DNA of 64,000 nt from Sphingosinicella ginsenosidimutans (GCF_007995055.1 NZ_VOQQ01000001.1:2339001-2403000), one strand, 5' to 3'; numbered from the stretch's first letter, positions 47,278 through 56,921 are shown. The notes: a model not told the origin generated them from the sequence alone. A program made the numbers and translations.

Positions 47278-47325
47278 CCGGCCGGGCCTTCCGCCTCTTG
47301 CGGCGGGAACGAGCCGCTTTACATG

Positions 47326-47360
47326 AAAACGGCTCCCCGCCTTCGGGTGGGGGGCCGTTT
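47326..47360 (+). terminator. Strong UUCG-loop hairpin between acpP and fabF
   Basis: Positions 47327-47341 and 47346-47360 pair over 15 bp (two G-U) around a TTCG tetraloop, ending GCCGTTT and followed by CTCTATCTC rather than a clean T-run. It is 50 bp after acpP and 20 bp before the fabF ATG, so it probably ends or attenuates the acpP transcript. Confidence 0.75.
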
Positions 47361-47380
47361 CTCTATCTCGGGAGTTTGCA

Positions 47381-48640
47381 ATGCGCCGTGTCGTTGTGAC
47401 GGGTCTAGGGCTGGTGACGCCTCTGGGCGGCGACGTCGAAACCAGTTGGAAGAACATCCTGGCCGGCAAGAGCGGCGCGGGGACGATCACCCGTTTCGAC
47501 GCGAGCGACTATGCCTGTGATTATGCGTGCGAGGTGAAGCCTGCCGATCACGAATATGGCTTCGATCCCAATCTGCGCGTCGACCACAAGGTGCAGCGCC
47601 AGGTCGATCCGTTCATCATCTATGGCATCGACGCGGCCGGACAGGCGATCGAGGATGCCGGCCTCACCGAGATGAGCGAGGAGGAGCGCCTCCGCGCCGG
47701 CTGCTCGATCGGTTCGGGAATCGGCGGCCTGCCCGGCATCGAGAGCGAGAGCCTGGTGCTCGAGCACAAGGGGCCGCGCCGAGTCTCGCCGCACTTCGTC
47801 CATGGCCGGCTGATCAACCTGATCTCCGGCCAGGTTTCGATCAAATATGGCCTGATGGGTCCGAACCATGCGGTCGTCACCGCCTGCTCGACCGGCGCCC
47901 ATTCGATCGGCGACGCCGCCGCGATGATCGCGCGCGACGATGCCGACGTGATGCTGGCCGGCGGCGCGGAGGGCGCGATCTGCCCGATCGGAATCGCCGG
48001 CTTCGCGCAGGCGCGTGCCCTGTCGACCGGCTTCAAGACCGAGCCGTGGCGCGCCAGCCGCCCCTGGGACGAGGCCCGCGACGGGTTTGTCATGGGCGAA
48101 GGCGCAGGCGTGGTCGTGCTCGAGGAATATGAGCGGGCCAGGGCGCGCGGCGCGAAAATCTACGCCGAGGTCGTCGGCTACGGCCTCTCCGGCGACGCCT
48201 ATCACGTCACCGCGCCGCACCCGGAAGGGTCGGGGGCGTTCCGTTCGATGCAGATGGCGATGAAGAAGTCCGGCCTCGCACCCGGCGACATCGACTATAT
48301 CAACGCGCACGGCACCTCGACGCCGCTTGGCGACGAGCTTGAGCTCGGCGCGGTCAAGCGGCTGTTCGGCGATGCGATCGGCGGCCTTTCGATGAGTTCG
48401 ACCAAATCGGCGATCGGCCATCTGCTCGGCGGCGCCGGCGCGGTCGAATCGATCTTCTGCATCCTCGCGCTGCGCGACCAGATCGTGCCGCCGACGCTCA
48501 ACCTCGACAATCCGGGCGAGGGGACGGCCGGCGTCGATCTCGTGCCCCATGTCGCCAGGCAGCGGCCGGTGAAGGCGGTGCTGAACAACAGCTTCGGCTT
48601 TGGCGGCACCAATGCCAGCCTGGTGATGAAGGCGGTCTAG
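47381..48640 (+). CDS. fabF: 3-oxoacyl-[acyl-carrier-protein] synthase II
   Basis: A 419-aa condensing enzyme for acyl-chain elongation. The catalytic cysteine is C169 in VVTACSTGAHSIGDA; the two histidines lie in NAHGTSTPLGD and KSAIGHLLGGAGA. NNSFGFGGTNASLVMKAV is the family C-terminus. GGAG 7 nt upstream supports ATG 47381. It follows acpP after a hairpin and leads into mltG. Confidence 0.97.
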   Translation: MRRVVVTGLGLVTPLGGDVETSWKNILAGKSGAGTITRFDASDYACDYACEVKPADHEYGFDPNLRVDHKVQRQVDPFIIYGIDAAGQAIEDAGLTEMSEEERLRAGCSIGSGIGGLPGIESESLVLEHKGPRRVSPHFVHGRLINLISGQVSIKYGLMGPNHAVVTACSTGAHSIGDAAAMIARDDADVMLAGGAEGAICPIGIAGFAQARALSTGFKTEPWRASRPWDEARDGFVMGEGAGVVVLEEYERARARGAKIYAEVVGYGLSGDAYHVTAPHPEGSGAFRSMQMAMKKSGLAPGDIDYINAHGTSTPLGDELELGAVKRLFGDAIGGLSMSSTKSAIGHLLGGAGAVESIFCILALRDQIVPPTLNLDNPGEGTAGVDLVPHVARQRPVKAVLNNSFGFGGTNASLVMKAV

Positions 48641-48650
48641 GCAAAGCGCG

Positions 48651-49619
48651 ATGATGCGCCGGCTCCTCCTGTTCGTGCCGGTGCTGGCGGTGATGGTCGC
48701 GGCCGGCCTGTTCTGGGTCTGGTGGGCCGGACCGGGGCCGACGCGGGCGCCGACGACGATCGTCGTTCCGCAGGGCGCGAGCGTGGCGAGGGTGGCGGAC
48801 CAGCTTCAGGCGGCACATGCGATCCGCGGGAGCGCGGCGGCCTTCCGCGGCTTCGCGCGCGTCCTCGGCGCACGCGATCCGATCCAGGCCGGCGAGTTCC
48901 AGATTCCCGCGGGGATGAGCGCGAGCGGCATCCTCGACCTGCTCCAGCATGGCCGGCCGATCCAGCGACTCGTCACGATTCCCGAGGGGCTTCCCTCGGT
49001 CCTGGTCCAGGAAAGGCTCGCCCGCATCCCCTTCCTGAACGGGCCGGCGCCGCTGCCCGCCGAGGGATCGGTGCTGCCTGACACCTATACCTACCAGCGC
49101 GGCGAGACGCGCGCGGCGGTGGTCGCGCGGATGCAGGCCGCGATGCGACGCGAGCTGGCCCGGCTATGGGCGTCGCGCCGATCGACAGCCGTGGTGACGA
49201 CCCCGGAGCAGGCGGTGATCCTCGCCTCGATTGTCGAGAAGGAGACCGGCAAGCCAGCCGAGCGCCGGCTGGTCGCCGCCGTCTATTCGAACCGTCTGCG
49301 CCAGGGGATCAGGCTCGATGCCGACCCAACCGTCATCTATCCGGTGACGCGGGGGCGACCGCTCGGCCGGCGCATCCTCCAGTCCGAACTGCGCGCGGAC
49401 AATGGCTACAACACCTATGCGCGGGCCGGCCTGCCGCAGGGGCCGATCACCAATCCGGGCCGGGAATCGATCGCCGCCGCGCTCGATCCGGCTCCGAGCG
49501 GTGCGCTCTACATGGTCGCCGACGGGACCGGCGGGCATGCCTTCGCGGAGACGCTGGCCGAGCATAATGCCAACGTCGCGCGCTGGTACGCCATCCGCCG
49601 CGCCCGCGGCGAGATGTAG
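48651..49619 (+). CDS. mltG: Endolytic murein transglycosylase MltG
   Basis: A 322-aa inner-membrane protein that cuts nascent glycan strands. Residues 5-26 are one membrane anchor (LLLFVPVLAVMVAAGLFWVW). A LysM-like region (VPQGASVARVADQL) follows, and YceG/MltG motifs run to the end: E196 in ASIVEKETGKPAERR is the catalytic Glu, with LDADPTVIYPV and YNTYARAGLPQGPITNPG after it. It is 10 bp after fabF, as in many proteobacteria. Confidence 0.95.
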   Translation: MMRRLLLFVPVLAVMVAAGLFWVWWAGPGPTRAPTTIVVPQGASVARVADQLQAAHAIRGSAAAFRGFARVLGARDPIQAGEFQIPAGMSASGILDLLQHGRPIQRLVTIPEGLPSVLVQERLARIPFLNGPAPLPAEGSVLPDTYTYQRGETRAAVVARMQAAMRRELARLWASRRSTAVVTTPEQAVILASIVEKETGKPAERRLVAAVYSNRLRQGIRLDADPTVIYPVTRGRPLGRRILQSELRADNGYNTYARAGLPQGPITNPGRESIAAALDPAPSGALYMVADGTGGHAFAETLAEHNANVARWYAIRRARGEM

Positions 49620-49667
49620 AGCGCCGAAGCCAGTCGCCCGCGGCCCTGTCGGGCCTGAACGGCGCGC

Positions 49668-50072
49668 CTATCTCAGCCAGCCATTCCTTCCGGCCGAATA
49701 GGCCAGCCAGACCAGCAGGACGGCGACGGCGGTCACCAGCAACGGGAGGACCGGGCTCTCTGCGGGGCCGGTGCGGATCAGGAAGGCCCAGGCATCGTCG
49801 GCCAGCACTCCAAGCAGCGACAGCAGCAGAAGCAGTTTCGACCAGCGGGCCAGCAGCAGCAGGCCAAGGCAGCCGAGCAGCCCGGCGAAGACGCCGATCG
49901 CGAAACAGCCGGTCACCCATGCCGGCATCTCCGCCATGTCGGCCGGCGCACCGGGGACCACCCCGACCGTTTTCAGATAGGCATAGACGCCAAGGCAGTT
50001 CCAGATGAGGCCGAGAAAGGCGACGATGCGAAGCCACATGGGCGCGGGCGCGCCGGAAATGGTGTCGGTCAT
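49668..50072 (-). CDS. Small four-helix membrane protein, function unknown
   Basis: A 134-aa protein with about four hydrophobic spans: MWLRIVAFLGLIWNCLGVYAYL, WVTGCFAIGVFAGLLGCLGLLLL, LLLLLSLLGVLADDAWAFLI and VLPLLVTAVAVLLVWLAY. I use ATG 50072 (MTDTISGAPAP), with GAGGGGAG about 4-11 nt upstream. The tail is polar (SAGRNGWLR). No catalytic motif is apparent. Similar short proteins are common in this group and of unknown role. Confidence 0.7.
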   Translation of the reverse strand: MTDTISGAPAPMWLRIVAFLGLIWNCLGVYAYLKTVGVVPGAPADMAEMPAWVTGCFAIGVFAGLLGCLGLLLLARWSKLLLLLSLLGVLADDAWAFLIRTGPAESPVLPLLVTAVAVLLVWLAYSAGRNGWLR

Positions 50073-50145
50073 TTGATCCTCCCCTCGTCCGGTTCTCGAC
50101 GCCGGACAAAAGGAGGGTGCGCCTGTCGTTACGAGAATGCAATCA

Positions 50146-51063
50146 TCAGCCGATGCGGCGGAAAACGGCGCCATGCGCTTCGAGTTCAGCCGCCGGGGCG
50201 ACGGCGACTCGGCCCGCCGTGCGGCCGACATGGATCGCCATGAGATCGTCGATCATCAGTCCCGCGCCGTCATCCTGGAGGACGAGATCGCCGCGCGCGC
50301 GCGGCGCGCCGGGCGGCACGATCTCGCCAAGCTCCCGCTGCGCGTCCGCGAAACGCGGCGCCTCGATGCCGGCAAGCGCCAGGGCGAGCTGGACGAGGCC
50401 CGGGCCGTCGATCCCCGCCGCGCTCCGTCCTCCGGCGCGGAATGGAGCGCCGAGCAGCCGCTCCGCGGCCGAGACCGGGTCGCCCTCATGCTCGCCGATC
50501 GGCCGCAGGTGGCTGAGCGAGACGCAGCCATATTCGGTGGTGAGGCAGGCGCCGCATTCGGTGCCGTGCAGGCGGGCGCCCATCGGCAGGGATGCGATCA
50601 GCGGCGAGGCGATGTTGGAATCGGGCGCGACCGGCGCGGATTTCTCGCATACGATGTGGGTCGCCACGATCGGGGCTGCGAGCGCGATCGCCTCGACATA
50701 GCCGACGACGCGGTCGGCGGCGCAATAGCCCCAGGCCCAACCGCCGGCATATTCCAGCACCTCGAACCCTTCGCCGGGAAGCAGCTCGCTCACCGCCTCG
50801 CCCTCGGCCTGGGGGCGGGCGCGGACCGGCGTGGCCTGCGCGCCGCAGGCGCGGGGCAGGGCGCGGGCATAGTGCGGCGCGAGAACGGCGCCCGCGAGCG
50901 CGATGTCCGCGAGATCGTCGCGAAATGCATTGACGCGCGGATCGAGCGGCCGCGAGGGGCCGCTCAGGCGAATGAGGTCAACCGTTCTGGAAGAGGAGTC
51001 GGCGGTCGTCTTTCGATCTGCCGTCCGCGGGGCTGTGCGCGATATTGCCTTCGAAGCTTTCAA
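50146..51063 (-). CDS. NlpC/P60-like protein lacking the catalytic cysteine
   Basis: A protein of up to 305 aa. About 60-190 (LAPHYARALPRACGAQATPV onward) are SH3-like domains with VGYVEAIAL; the rest is an NlpC/P60 (C40) fold, a peptidoglycan endopeptidase family. The nucleophile motif, usually GIDCSGLVQ, reads GIDGPGLVQ (Gly at about residue 220, codon 50404-50406), and the usual GHVGIM has become GAGLM, so Cys and first His are both gone. The only in-frame ATG/GTG/TTG near the front is TTG 51063, deep in the MarR gene; CTG 50967 is an alternative. It follows MarR on the minus strand. Probably inactive as an enzyme. Confidence 0.75.
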   Translation of the reverse strand: MKASKAISRTAPRTADRKTTADSSSRTVDLIRLSGPSRPLDPRVNAFRDDLADIALAGAVLAPHYARALPRACGAQATPVRARPQAEGEAVSELLPGEGFEVLEYAGGWAWGYCAADRVVGYVEAIALAAPIVATHIVCEKSAPVAPDSNIASPLIASLPMGARLHGTECGACLTTEYGCVSLSHLRPIGEHEGDPVSAAERLLGAPFRAGGRSAAGIDGPGLVQLALALAGIEAPRFADAQRELGEIVPPGAPRARGDLVLQDDGAGLMIDDLMAIHVGRTAGRVAVAPAAELEAHGAVFRRIG

Positions 51064-51346
51064 GGAAGTCCTGTCCGGTCCTGGTCTTGGCGACGAAGAC
51101 GTTGCGGCGGTCGGCCTCGTCGCGAATCCGCCGCAGATAGCCGAGCGCGCCGAGCGTGTTCAAGGCGCGCGTGATGACCGGCTTGGACACGTCGAGCGTC
51201 GCGGCGAGACCGCGCACCGTGTGCGGACCCGGCGTCAGGTAGACCAGCAGCATCAGCGCCATCTGGCGATTGGTGAGATCGGGCTGGCCGGACCTGACAT
51301 AGGCGATCAGGGCCTCCATCCAGTCCCTGAGCGGTTGTTCGGTCAC
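50978..51346 (-). CDS. MarR family winged-helix transcriptional regulator
   Basis: A 122-aa regulator. LTNRQMALMLLVYLTPGPHTVRGLAATLDVSKPVITRALNTLGALGYLRRIRDEADRRNVFV is the complete winged helix, with recognition helix around SKPVITRALNTL (kept here as description). GTG 51346 is chosen because GGAG stands 8 nt upstream and the protein then begins VTEQPLRDWMEAL; TTG 51391 would add 15 poorly matching residues. It sits between a leucyl aminopeptidase and the NlpC/P60-like gene, and might control both. Its effector is unknown. Confidence 0.8.
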   Translation of the reverse strand: MTEQPLRDWMEALIAYVRSGQPDLTNRQMALMLLVYLTPGPHTVRGLAATLDVSKPVITRALNTLGALGYLRRIRDEADRRNVFVAKTRTGQDFLESFEGNIAHSPADGRSKDDRRLLFQNG

Positions 51347-51453
51347 GACGATCACTCCGGACGCAAGGGGAACCACGTTTCGGAAAGACAACCAACGAGG
51401 CCGCCTAGGGTTTCCAAGCCAGCGGATTTTCGCTGGAAAACCAGACGAAAAGC

Positions 51454-52842
51454 TCAGCGCGGGTAGCGCGTTCGAAGCAGTTCCCAGCCGGCGCGAAGGC
51501 CCAGCGCGTCGCCCCCTTTGGGCCGGCCGGGCTTGCCCGAGGGGCGCCAGGCGAAGGTGTCGAAATGCGCCCAGGGCGTGCCTTCGGGCACGAATTTCTG
51601 GAGGAAGAGCGCCGCCGTGACCGAGCCGGCGAAGGCGCTGTCGGACGCGTTGGCGAAATCGGCGACGTCCGACGAGAACAGCTCGTCATAGGGCTTCCAC
51701 AGCGGCATCCGCCACAACGGGTCGGCAACCGCCTCGCCGGCGGCGAGAAGGGCCGCCGCGAGATCCTCGTCATTGACGAAGGTCGCCGGCAGATCGGGGC
51801 CGAGCGCGACTCGCGCGGCGCCGGTCAGCGTCGCATAATCGAGGATCAGCTCGGGCTTTTCCTCCGCTGCGCGAGTCAGCGCGTCGCCCAGGATCAACCG
51901 TCCTTCGGCATCGGTGTTGCCGATTTCGACCGACACGCCCTTGCGGCTGCGAAGGATGTCGCCGGGCCGGAAGGCGGCGCCGGCGACGGCGTTTTCGACC
52001 GCCGGGATCAGCAGGTGCAGCCGCACCGGCAGGTTCGCACCCATCACCAGCCCGGCGAGCGCAAGGGCATGGGCGGCGCCGCCCATGTCCTTCTTCATCA
52101 GGCGCATTCCCGACGACGGCTTGATATCGAGGCCGCCCGAATCGAAGCAGACGCCCTTGCCGACGATCGCGATGCGCGGATGCCGCGTGTCGCCCCATTC
52201 GAGCTCGATCAGCCTTGGCGCGCGAGCCGGCACGGCCGCCGCGCCGACCGCCGCGATCATCGGATAATTCTGGTCGAGCGCGGCGCCCTGCGTCACCGTC
52301 ACTCGCGCGTTGAAGCGCCCCGCGACCTCCTCCACCGCCGCCTGCAATTCGGCGGGGCCGAGATCGCCCGCGGGCATGTTGACGAGATCGCGCACCAGGA
52401 TGGTCGCCTCCGCCTCCGCCACCGCGTCGGCGATCCGGGCCGGCGCGTCGGTCAACAGGATGCGCGGACCCTTCGGCTCCTTTTTCTCCCGAAAGCGATC
52501 GAAGCGATACTGGCCGAGCAGCCAGCCGAGCATCGCCGGGCCCGGCCCGCCGGCGGCCAGGCGATAAGTTCCCTCCGGCAGGCTCTCCGCCGCCTTGGCG
52601 AGACACCATGGCGACAGCTTGCCCGCATCGGCGACGCCGAGGACGGCGCTCCATTCGTCGCGCTCGCCGGGGAGAATGGCGATCTGGAAGCCTTCGCCCT
52701 TGAACCCCTGCGCCTCGGCGGCGCGGCGCATCCGCTCGGGCTGACCCTTCATCCAGGTCTCGAACCCCGCCTTGTCGACAAGGGCGAGGGTGGTCGCGGG
52801 CTGGCCCTTGTCGGGCTGGAGCAGGGCTGCGAGTTCGGTCAT
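51454..52842 (-). CDS. Leucyl aminopeptidase family protein (M17)
   Basis: A 462-aa dimetal aminopeptidase. The M17 core is complete: VGKGVCFDSGGLDIKPSSGM with the Lys and Asp ligands, NTDAEGRLILGDAL, the family hallmark, and LTGAARVALG. The N-terminal domain (1 to about 165) is less conserved, as usual. It is expected in the cytoplasm, releasing N-terminal residues from peptides. The gene is on the minus strand, after rimO and before MarR. Confidence 0.93.
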   Translation of the reverse strand: MTELAALLQPDKGQPATTLALVDKAGFETWMKGQPERMRRAAEAQGFKGEGFQIAILPGERDEWSAVLGVADAGKLSPWCLAKAAESLPEGTYRLAAGGPGPAMLGWLLGQYRFDRFREKKEPKGPRILLTDAPARIADAVAEAEATILVRDLVNMPAGDLGPAELQAAVEEVAGRFNARVTVTQGAALDQNYPMIAAVGAAAVPARAPRLIELEWGDTRHPRIAIVGKGVCFDSGGLDIKPSSGMRLMKKDMGGAAHALALAGLVMGANLPVRLHLLIPAVENAVAGAAFRPGDILRSRKGVSVEIGNTDAEGRLILGDALTRAAEEKPELILDYATLTGAARVALGPDLPATFVNDEDLAAALLAAGEAVADPLWRMPLWKPYDELFSSDVADFANASDSAFAGSVTAALFLQKFVPEGTPWAHFDTFAWRPSGKPGRPKGGDALGLRAGWELLRTRYPR

Positions 52843-52919
52843 GGCACCAGAATTAGGGCCTTCGCCCGCGCATTGCCAGCGATGTGGAGAGGCTTTCGGC
52901 GGCGATGGCCGGCCGCGGG

Positions 52920-54263
52920 TTACGCGCTCGCGGCCTGAGCGGGCACGCCGTAAAGGTCGTGTTCGTCGGCGTCTTCGATCCTGACCGGGACGATATCGCC
53001 CTCAGCCAGATGTCCCGCGTCGCGCAGGAACACCTCGCCGTCGATCTCGGGCGCGTCGGCCTGTGAGCGTCCGGTCGCGCCGCCCTCCTCGTCCACCGCA
53101 TCGATGATCACGTCGAGGGTGCGGCCGACCTTGGCGGCGAGCCTGGCGGCGGAGATGGCGGCGCTCTTCGCCATGAAGCGGGCGTAGCGCTCTTCCTTGA
53201 CCTCTTCCGGCACCGAGCCGGGCAGGCTGTTCGCGGCGGCGCCCTTGACCGGCTCGAAGCGGAACGCGCCGACCCGGTCGAGCTGCGCCTCGTCCAGCCA
53301 CTCCAGCAGATATTCGAAATCCGCGTCGGTCTCGCCCGGAAAGCCGACGATGAAGGTCGATCGGATCGCGATCTCCGGGCAGATCTCGCGCCAGCCCTTG
53401 ATGCGCTCCAGCACCTTGGCCTCGTTGGCCGGGCGCTTCATCGCCTTGAGCACGCTGCGCGAGGCGTGCTGGAAGGGGATGTCGAGATAGGGGAGGACGA
53501 GCCCTTCGGCCATCAGCGGGATGACCTGATCGACATGCGGATAGGGATAGACATAGTGGAGCCGCACCCAGGGAGCGATCTGCCCCAGCTCGCGGGCGAG
53601 ATCGGTCATGTGCGGCACGATCTCGCGGCCGTGCCACATCCGCGGTTCCTTGCGGATGTCCACGCCATAAGCCGAGGTGTCCTGGCTGATGACCAGCAGC
53701 TCCTTGGTCCCCGCCGCGACCAGCTTCTCCGCCTCCTTGAGGATCGCGTCGGGGCGCCGGCTGACGAGATCGCCGCGCAGGCTCGGGATGATGCAGAAGG
53801 CGCAGCGGTGATTGCAGCCTTCGGAGATCTTCAGATAGCTGTAATGGCGGGGCGTCAGCTTCAGCCCCGCGTCGGGCACCAGGTTCAGATAGGCGCTGGG
53901 CGGCATCGGCGCGGCGACATGGACGGCGCCGACGACCTCCTCATATTGATGCGCGCCGGTGACCGCGAGGACGTTGGGGAAGCGCTCGCGAATGACCTCG
54001 GCTTCCTTGCCCATGCAGCCGGTGACGATGACGCGTCCATTCTCCGCGATCGCCTCGCCGATCGCCTCGAGGCTTTCTTCCTTTGCGGAATCGAGGAAGC
54101 CGCAGGTGTTGACCAGCACGACGTCCGCACCGGCATAGTCCGAGCACATGGCGTAGCCGTCCGAGCGGAGCTTGGTCAGGATGCGCTCTGAATCGACAAG
54201 GTTCTTCGGACAGCCGAGCGAAACCATGCCGACCTTGGGCGGAGCGGGAAGTTCGAGTTCCAT
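52920..54263 (-). CDS. rimO: Ribosomal protein S12 methylthiotransferase RimO
   Basis: A 447-aa radical-SAM enzyme that methylthiolates an aspartate of S12. The N-terminal UPF0004 domain has C18, C54 and C83 as ligands of one [4Fe-4S] cluster; the SAM cluster is C149-x3-C153-x2-C156 ([10 protein letters not shown]). The TRAM domain closes the protein ([20 protein letters not shown]). ATG 54263 is used ([10 protein letters not shown]). RimO rather than MiaB is chosen from [14 protein letters not shown] at the start. Confidence 0.95.
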   Translation of the reverse strand: MELELPAPPKVGMVSLGCPKNLVDSERILTKLRSDGYAMCSDYAGADVVLVNTCGFLDSAKEESLEAIGEAIAENGRVIVTGCMGKEAEVIRERFPNVLAVTGAHQYEEVVGAVHVAAPMPPSAYLNLVPDAGLKLTPRHYSYLKISEGCNHRCAFCIIPSLRGDLVSRRPDAILKEAEKLVAAGTKELLVISQDTSAYGVDIRKEPRMWHGREIVPHMTDLARELGQIAPWVRLHYVYPYPHVDQVIPLMAEGLVLPYLDIPFQHASRSVLKAMKRPANEAKVLERIKGWREICPEIAIRSTFIVGFPGETDADFEYLLEWLDEAQLDRVGAFRFEPVKGAAANSLPGSVPEEVKEERYARFMAKSAAISAARLAAKVGRTLDVIIDAVDEEGGATGRSQADAPEIDGEVFLRDAGHLAEGDIVPVRIEDADEHDLYGVPAQAASA

Positions 54264-54365
54264 GGAAGCGCGCCACATAGGCGCTTGGCCGCGCGATTCC
54301 TAGGGTGATCGCTGAGCGGCCCTGCCGCTGCCTCGGCCGCCACTGTGGCATTTGTGTAACATGAG

Positions 54366-54371
54366 TATAAT
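54366..54371 (+). promoter_or_regulatory. Perfect TATAAT -10 box upstream of the TonB receptor
   Basis: TATAAT at 54366-54371 in an otherwise GC-rich gap, with weak -35 candidates such as TGTGGC at 16-bp spacing. The long distance to ATG 54489 (about 118 bp) leaves room for a leader. No Fur-like palindrome is seen here. Confidence 0.4.
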
Positions 54372-54488
54372 ATTCTCCTTCCGGGGCTGAGAACGCAATC
54401 GAAACGGATGGGTGGCCTCCCTATCTCCCCGCTGTTGGAAGGAATGCCCGACGCAGGGGACGGCGCGGGTTTGAGCACGGGGAGATAT

Positions 54489-56885
54489 ATGATGAAGACT
54501 CTGCTTCTGGCCGGCACCGCGCTGGCCGCCACGATCGCCGTTCCGGCCGTTGCCCAGGATACCGCTTCGTCCACTGCCGGCCAGCCCGACGAGCAGGCGA
54601 TCGTCGTCACCGGGTCGCGCGCCGCGCCGCGCAGCGCGCTCGACACGGTGTCGCCGGTCGACGTGCTCAGCAACCAGGCGCTGAGCCAGCAGGGCACGAC
54701 CGAGATCGCCCAGGCGCTCGCCAATATCGCGCCGTCCATCGATTTCCCGCGCTCGGCGGTGGTCGACGGCACCGATTCGATCCGCCCGGCGACCCTGCGC
54801 GGCCTCTCGCCGGACCAGACTTTGGTGCTGGTCAACGGCGTGCGCGCCCATGCCTCGGCGCTGGTCAACGTCAACGGCTCGGTGGGCCGCGGCTCCTCGG
54901 CGGTCGATCTCAACACCGTCCCGAGCGTCGCGATCGGCCAGATCGAGGTGCTTCGCGACGGCGCGTCGGCGCAATATGGATCGGACGCGATCGCCGGCGT
55001 CATCAACCTGCGCCTGCGCGAGGCGCGGTCGGGCGGCGGCGCCAGCGTCAGCTATGGCGAATATCTGAGCCACGTGCAGACGGCGCGCGACGATCGCCAT
55101 GTCAGCGACGGCGACACGACGACGCTCAACGGCTGGGTCGGCCTTCCGCTCGGCGCCGAGGGCTTCCTGACGATCAGCGGCGAATTCCTCGATCGCAACC
55201 CGACCAATCGCTCCGACATCGATCCGCGCGTCCAGCCGCCGCGCGTCCGGGCGCGCTTCGGCGATCCCGAGGTCGATCAATATACCGGCTTCGTCAATGC
55301 CGGCATCCCGCTCGCGGCCGATGGGTGGCAGCTCTATGGCTGGACCGGCTACCAGTATCGCGACAGCACCAGCGCCGCGTTCAACCGGCCGAGCAACAAC
55401 GTCAACAACGTGCCGGCCATTTATCCCGACGGCTTCCTGCCGAAGATCGACGTGCGGAGCCACGATCTCAACAGTGCGGTCGGCCTGCGCGGCGACGTCT
55501 CCGACTGGAACGTCGATCTCAACATCTCCTATGGCCGCAACCGGCTCGATTTCCGCACGCAGGATTCACTGAACGCCACCTATGGCGCGCAGTCGCAGAC
55601 GGATTTCTATGATGGCGCGCTGATCTACGACCAGTGGGTGACCGGGCTCGACGTCACCCGGGAAGTCCCGGTTGGTTCGGGGTCGCTCAATGTCGCGTGG
55701 GGCGCCGAATATCGTCGCGAGGGCTATCGCATCATCGCCGGCGAGCCGGCGTCCTACAATCGCGGCCCGCTCGGCGGAAACACCGCGCTCGCCGGCGGCG
55801 CGCAGGGCTTTATCGGATTCCAGCCCGCCAACGAGCTGGAGGTCCACCGCTCCAACGTCAGCGGCTATCTCGATCTCGAATACAAGCCGGTCGAACAGTT
55901 CACGGTCGGCGTGGCCGGCCGCGCCGAACATTATTCGGATTTCGGCTGGACCGCGAACGGCAAGCTTTCCGCGCGCTACGATTTCTCGCAGCAATTCGCG
56001 CTTCGCGGCGCGGTGTCGACCGGGTTCCGGGCGCCGTCGCTCCAGCAATCCTATTTCACCTCGACGGCGTCGGTCATCCAGGACGGCAACGTGCTGGAAA
56101 CGGGCACCTATCCGGCGACCAGCGCGATCGCCTCGGCGCTCGGCGCACTTCCGCTCGAGCCTGAAAAGTCGACGAACCTGTCGTTCGGCGGCGTTTTCCG
56201 TTCGGGCCATTTCAGCCTGACCGTCGATGCCTATCAGATCACGATCCGCGATCAGATCGGCCTGTCGGAGAACATCGCGGCGACGTTCAGTCCGCAGGTC
56301 GCGGCCCTCCTGGCGCCGTTCGGCGTCCAGGCCGCGCGTTTCTACATCAACGGCATCAAGACCCGCACCCGCGGGCTCGATATCGTTGCCAACTACCGGA
56401 TTCCGACCGCCAGCGCCGGCCGGTTCGATCTCTCGCTCGCGGCCAATCTGAACGACGTCGATGTCCTGCGCGTGCCGACCAACACGGCGGCGGGCCTCGA
56501 TCCGGCGCCGCTGCTCTTCGCGCGCAGCCGCATCCTCACCTACGAGGAGGGCACGCCCGAAACCAAGATCGTCGGATCGGTCGATTGGAACCTCGGCCGC
56601 GCCGGGGCGACGCTGCGCGGCACCTATTATGATTCGGTGCTCCAGCCCGGTTCGACCGAAGCGTCGGACCTGCGGACCGGCCAGAAGTTCGTCGTCGATC
56701 TCGAGGCGCGCTATCAGGTGCTCAACGGCGTGCGGCTGGCGGTTGGCGCGAACAACCTGTTCGACGTCTATCCGGACGCGGTGCCGGCGGCGCTCAACTC
56801 CACCGGCGTCACGGCCTTCCCGTTCTATTCGCCGTTCGGGTTCAACGGCCGGTTCGTCTACGGCCGGCTCAGCCTCGAATTCTGA
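54489..56885 (+). CDS. TonB-dependent outer-membrane receptor
   Basis: A 798-aa active transporter. The signal peptide is MMKTLLLAGTALAATIAVPAVAQ, then an energy-coupling-like region with IVVTGSRAAPRSALD. The plug domain about 40-170 has TLRGLSPDQTLVLVNGVR and LRDGASAQYGSDAIAGVINL. The remainder is a 22-strand barrel ending with the aromatic LSLEF. GGGGAGA is 5 nt before the ATG at 54489. The substrate is not evident: no siderophore or B12 genes are adjacent. Confidence 0.95.
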   Translation: MMKTLLLAGTALAATIAVPAVAQDTASSTAGQPDEQAIVVTGSRAAPRSALDTVSPVDVLSNQALSQQGTTEIAQALANIAPSIDFPRSAVVDGTDSIRPATLRGLSPDQTLVLVNGVRAHASALVNVNGSVGRGSSAVDLNTVPSVAIGQIEVLRDGASAQYGSDAIAGVINLRLREARSGGGASVSYGEYLSHVQTARDDRHVSDGDTTTLNGWVGLPLGAEGFLTISGEFLDRNPTNRSDIDPRVQPPRVRARFGDPEVDQYTGFVNAGIPLAADGWQLYGWTGYQYRDSTSAAFNRPSNNVNNVPAIYPDGFLPKIDVRSHDLNSAVGLRGDVSDWNVDLNISYGRNRLDFRTQDSLNATYGAQSQTDFYDGALIYDQWVTGLDVTREVPVGSGSLNVAWGAEYRREGYRIIAGEPASYNRGPLGGNTALAGGAQGFIGFQPANELEVHRSNVSGYLDLEYKPVEQFTVGVAGRAEHYSDFGWTANGKLSARYDFSQQFALRGAVSTGFRAPSLQQSYFTSTASVIQDGNVLETGTYPATSAIASALGALPLEPEKSTNLSFGGVFRSGHFSLTVDAYQITIRDQIGLSENIAATFSPQVAALLAPFGVQAARFYINGIKTRTRGLDIVANYRIPTASAGRFDLSLAANLNDVDVLRVPTNTAAGLDPAPLLFARSRILTYEEGTPETKIVGSVDWNLGRAGATLRGTYYDSVLQPGSTEASDLRTGQKFVVDLEARYQVLNGVRLAVGANNLFDVYPDAVPAALNSTGVTAFPFYSPFGFNGRFVYGRLSLEF

Positions 56886-56894
56886 AGGCCCGGG

Positions 56895-56921
56895 GCGGGC
56901 GGCGCGATCTGCGCCGCCCGC
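56895..56921. terminator. Hairpin between the TonB receptor and surE
   Basis: GCGGGCGGCGC (56895-56905) and GCGCCGCCCGC (56911-56921) form an 11-bp perfect stem with a GATCT loop, ending at the surE stop. Only TTAT follows on the plus strand. It could end both convergent transcripts. Confidence 0.65.

Noticed and set aside
54335..54350. Cobalamin-riboswitch-like GCCACTG before the TonB receptor
   Set aside because: Only this heptamer matches; no B12 box or other conserved riboswitch stretch is present in the 225-bp leader.
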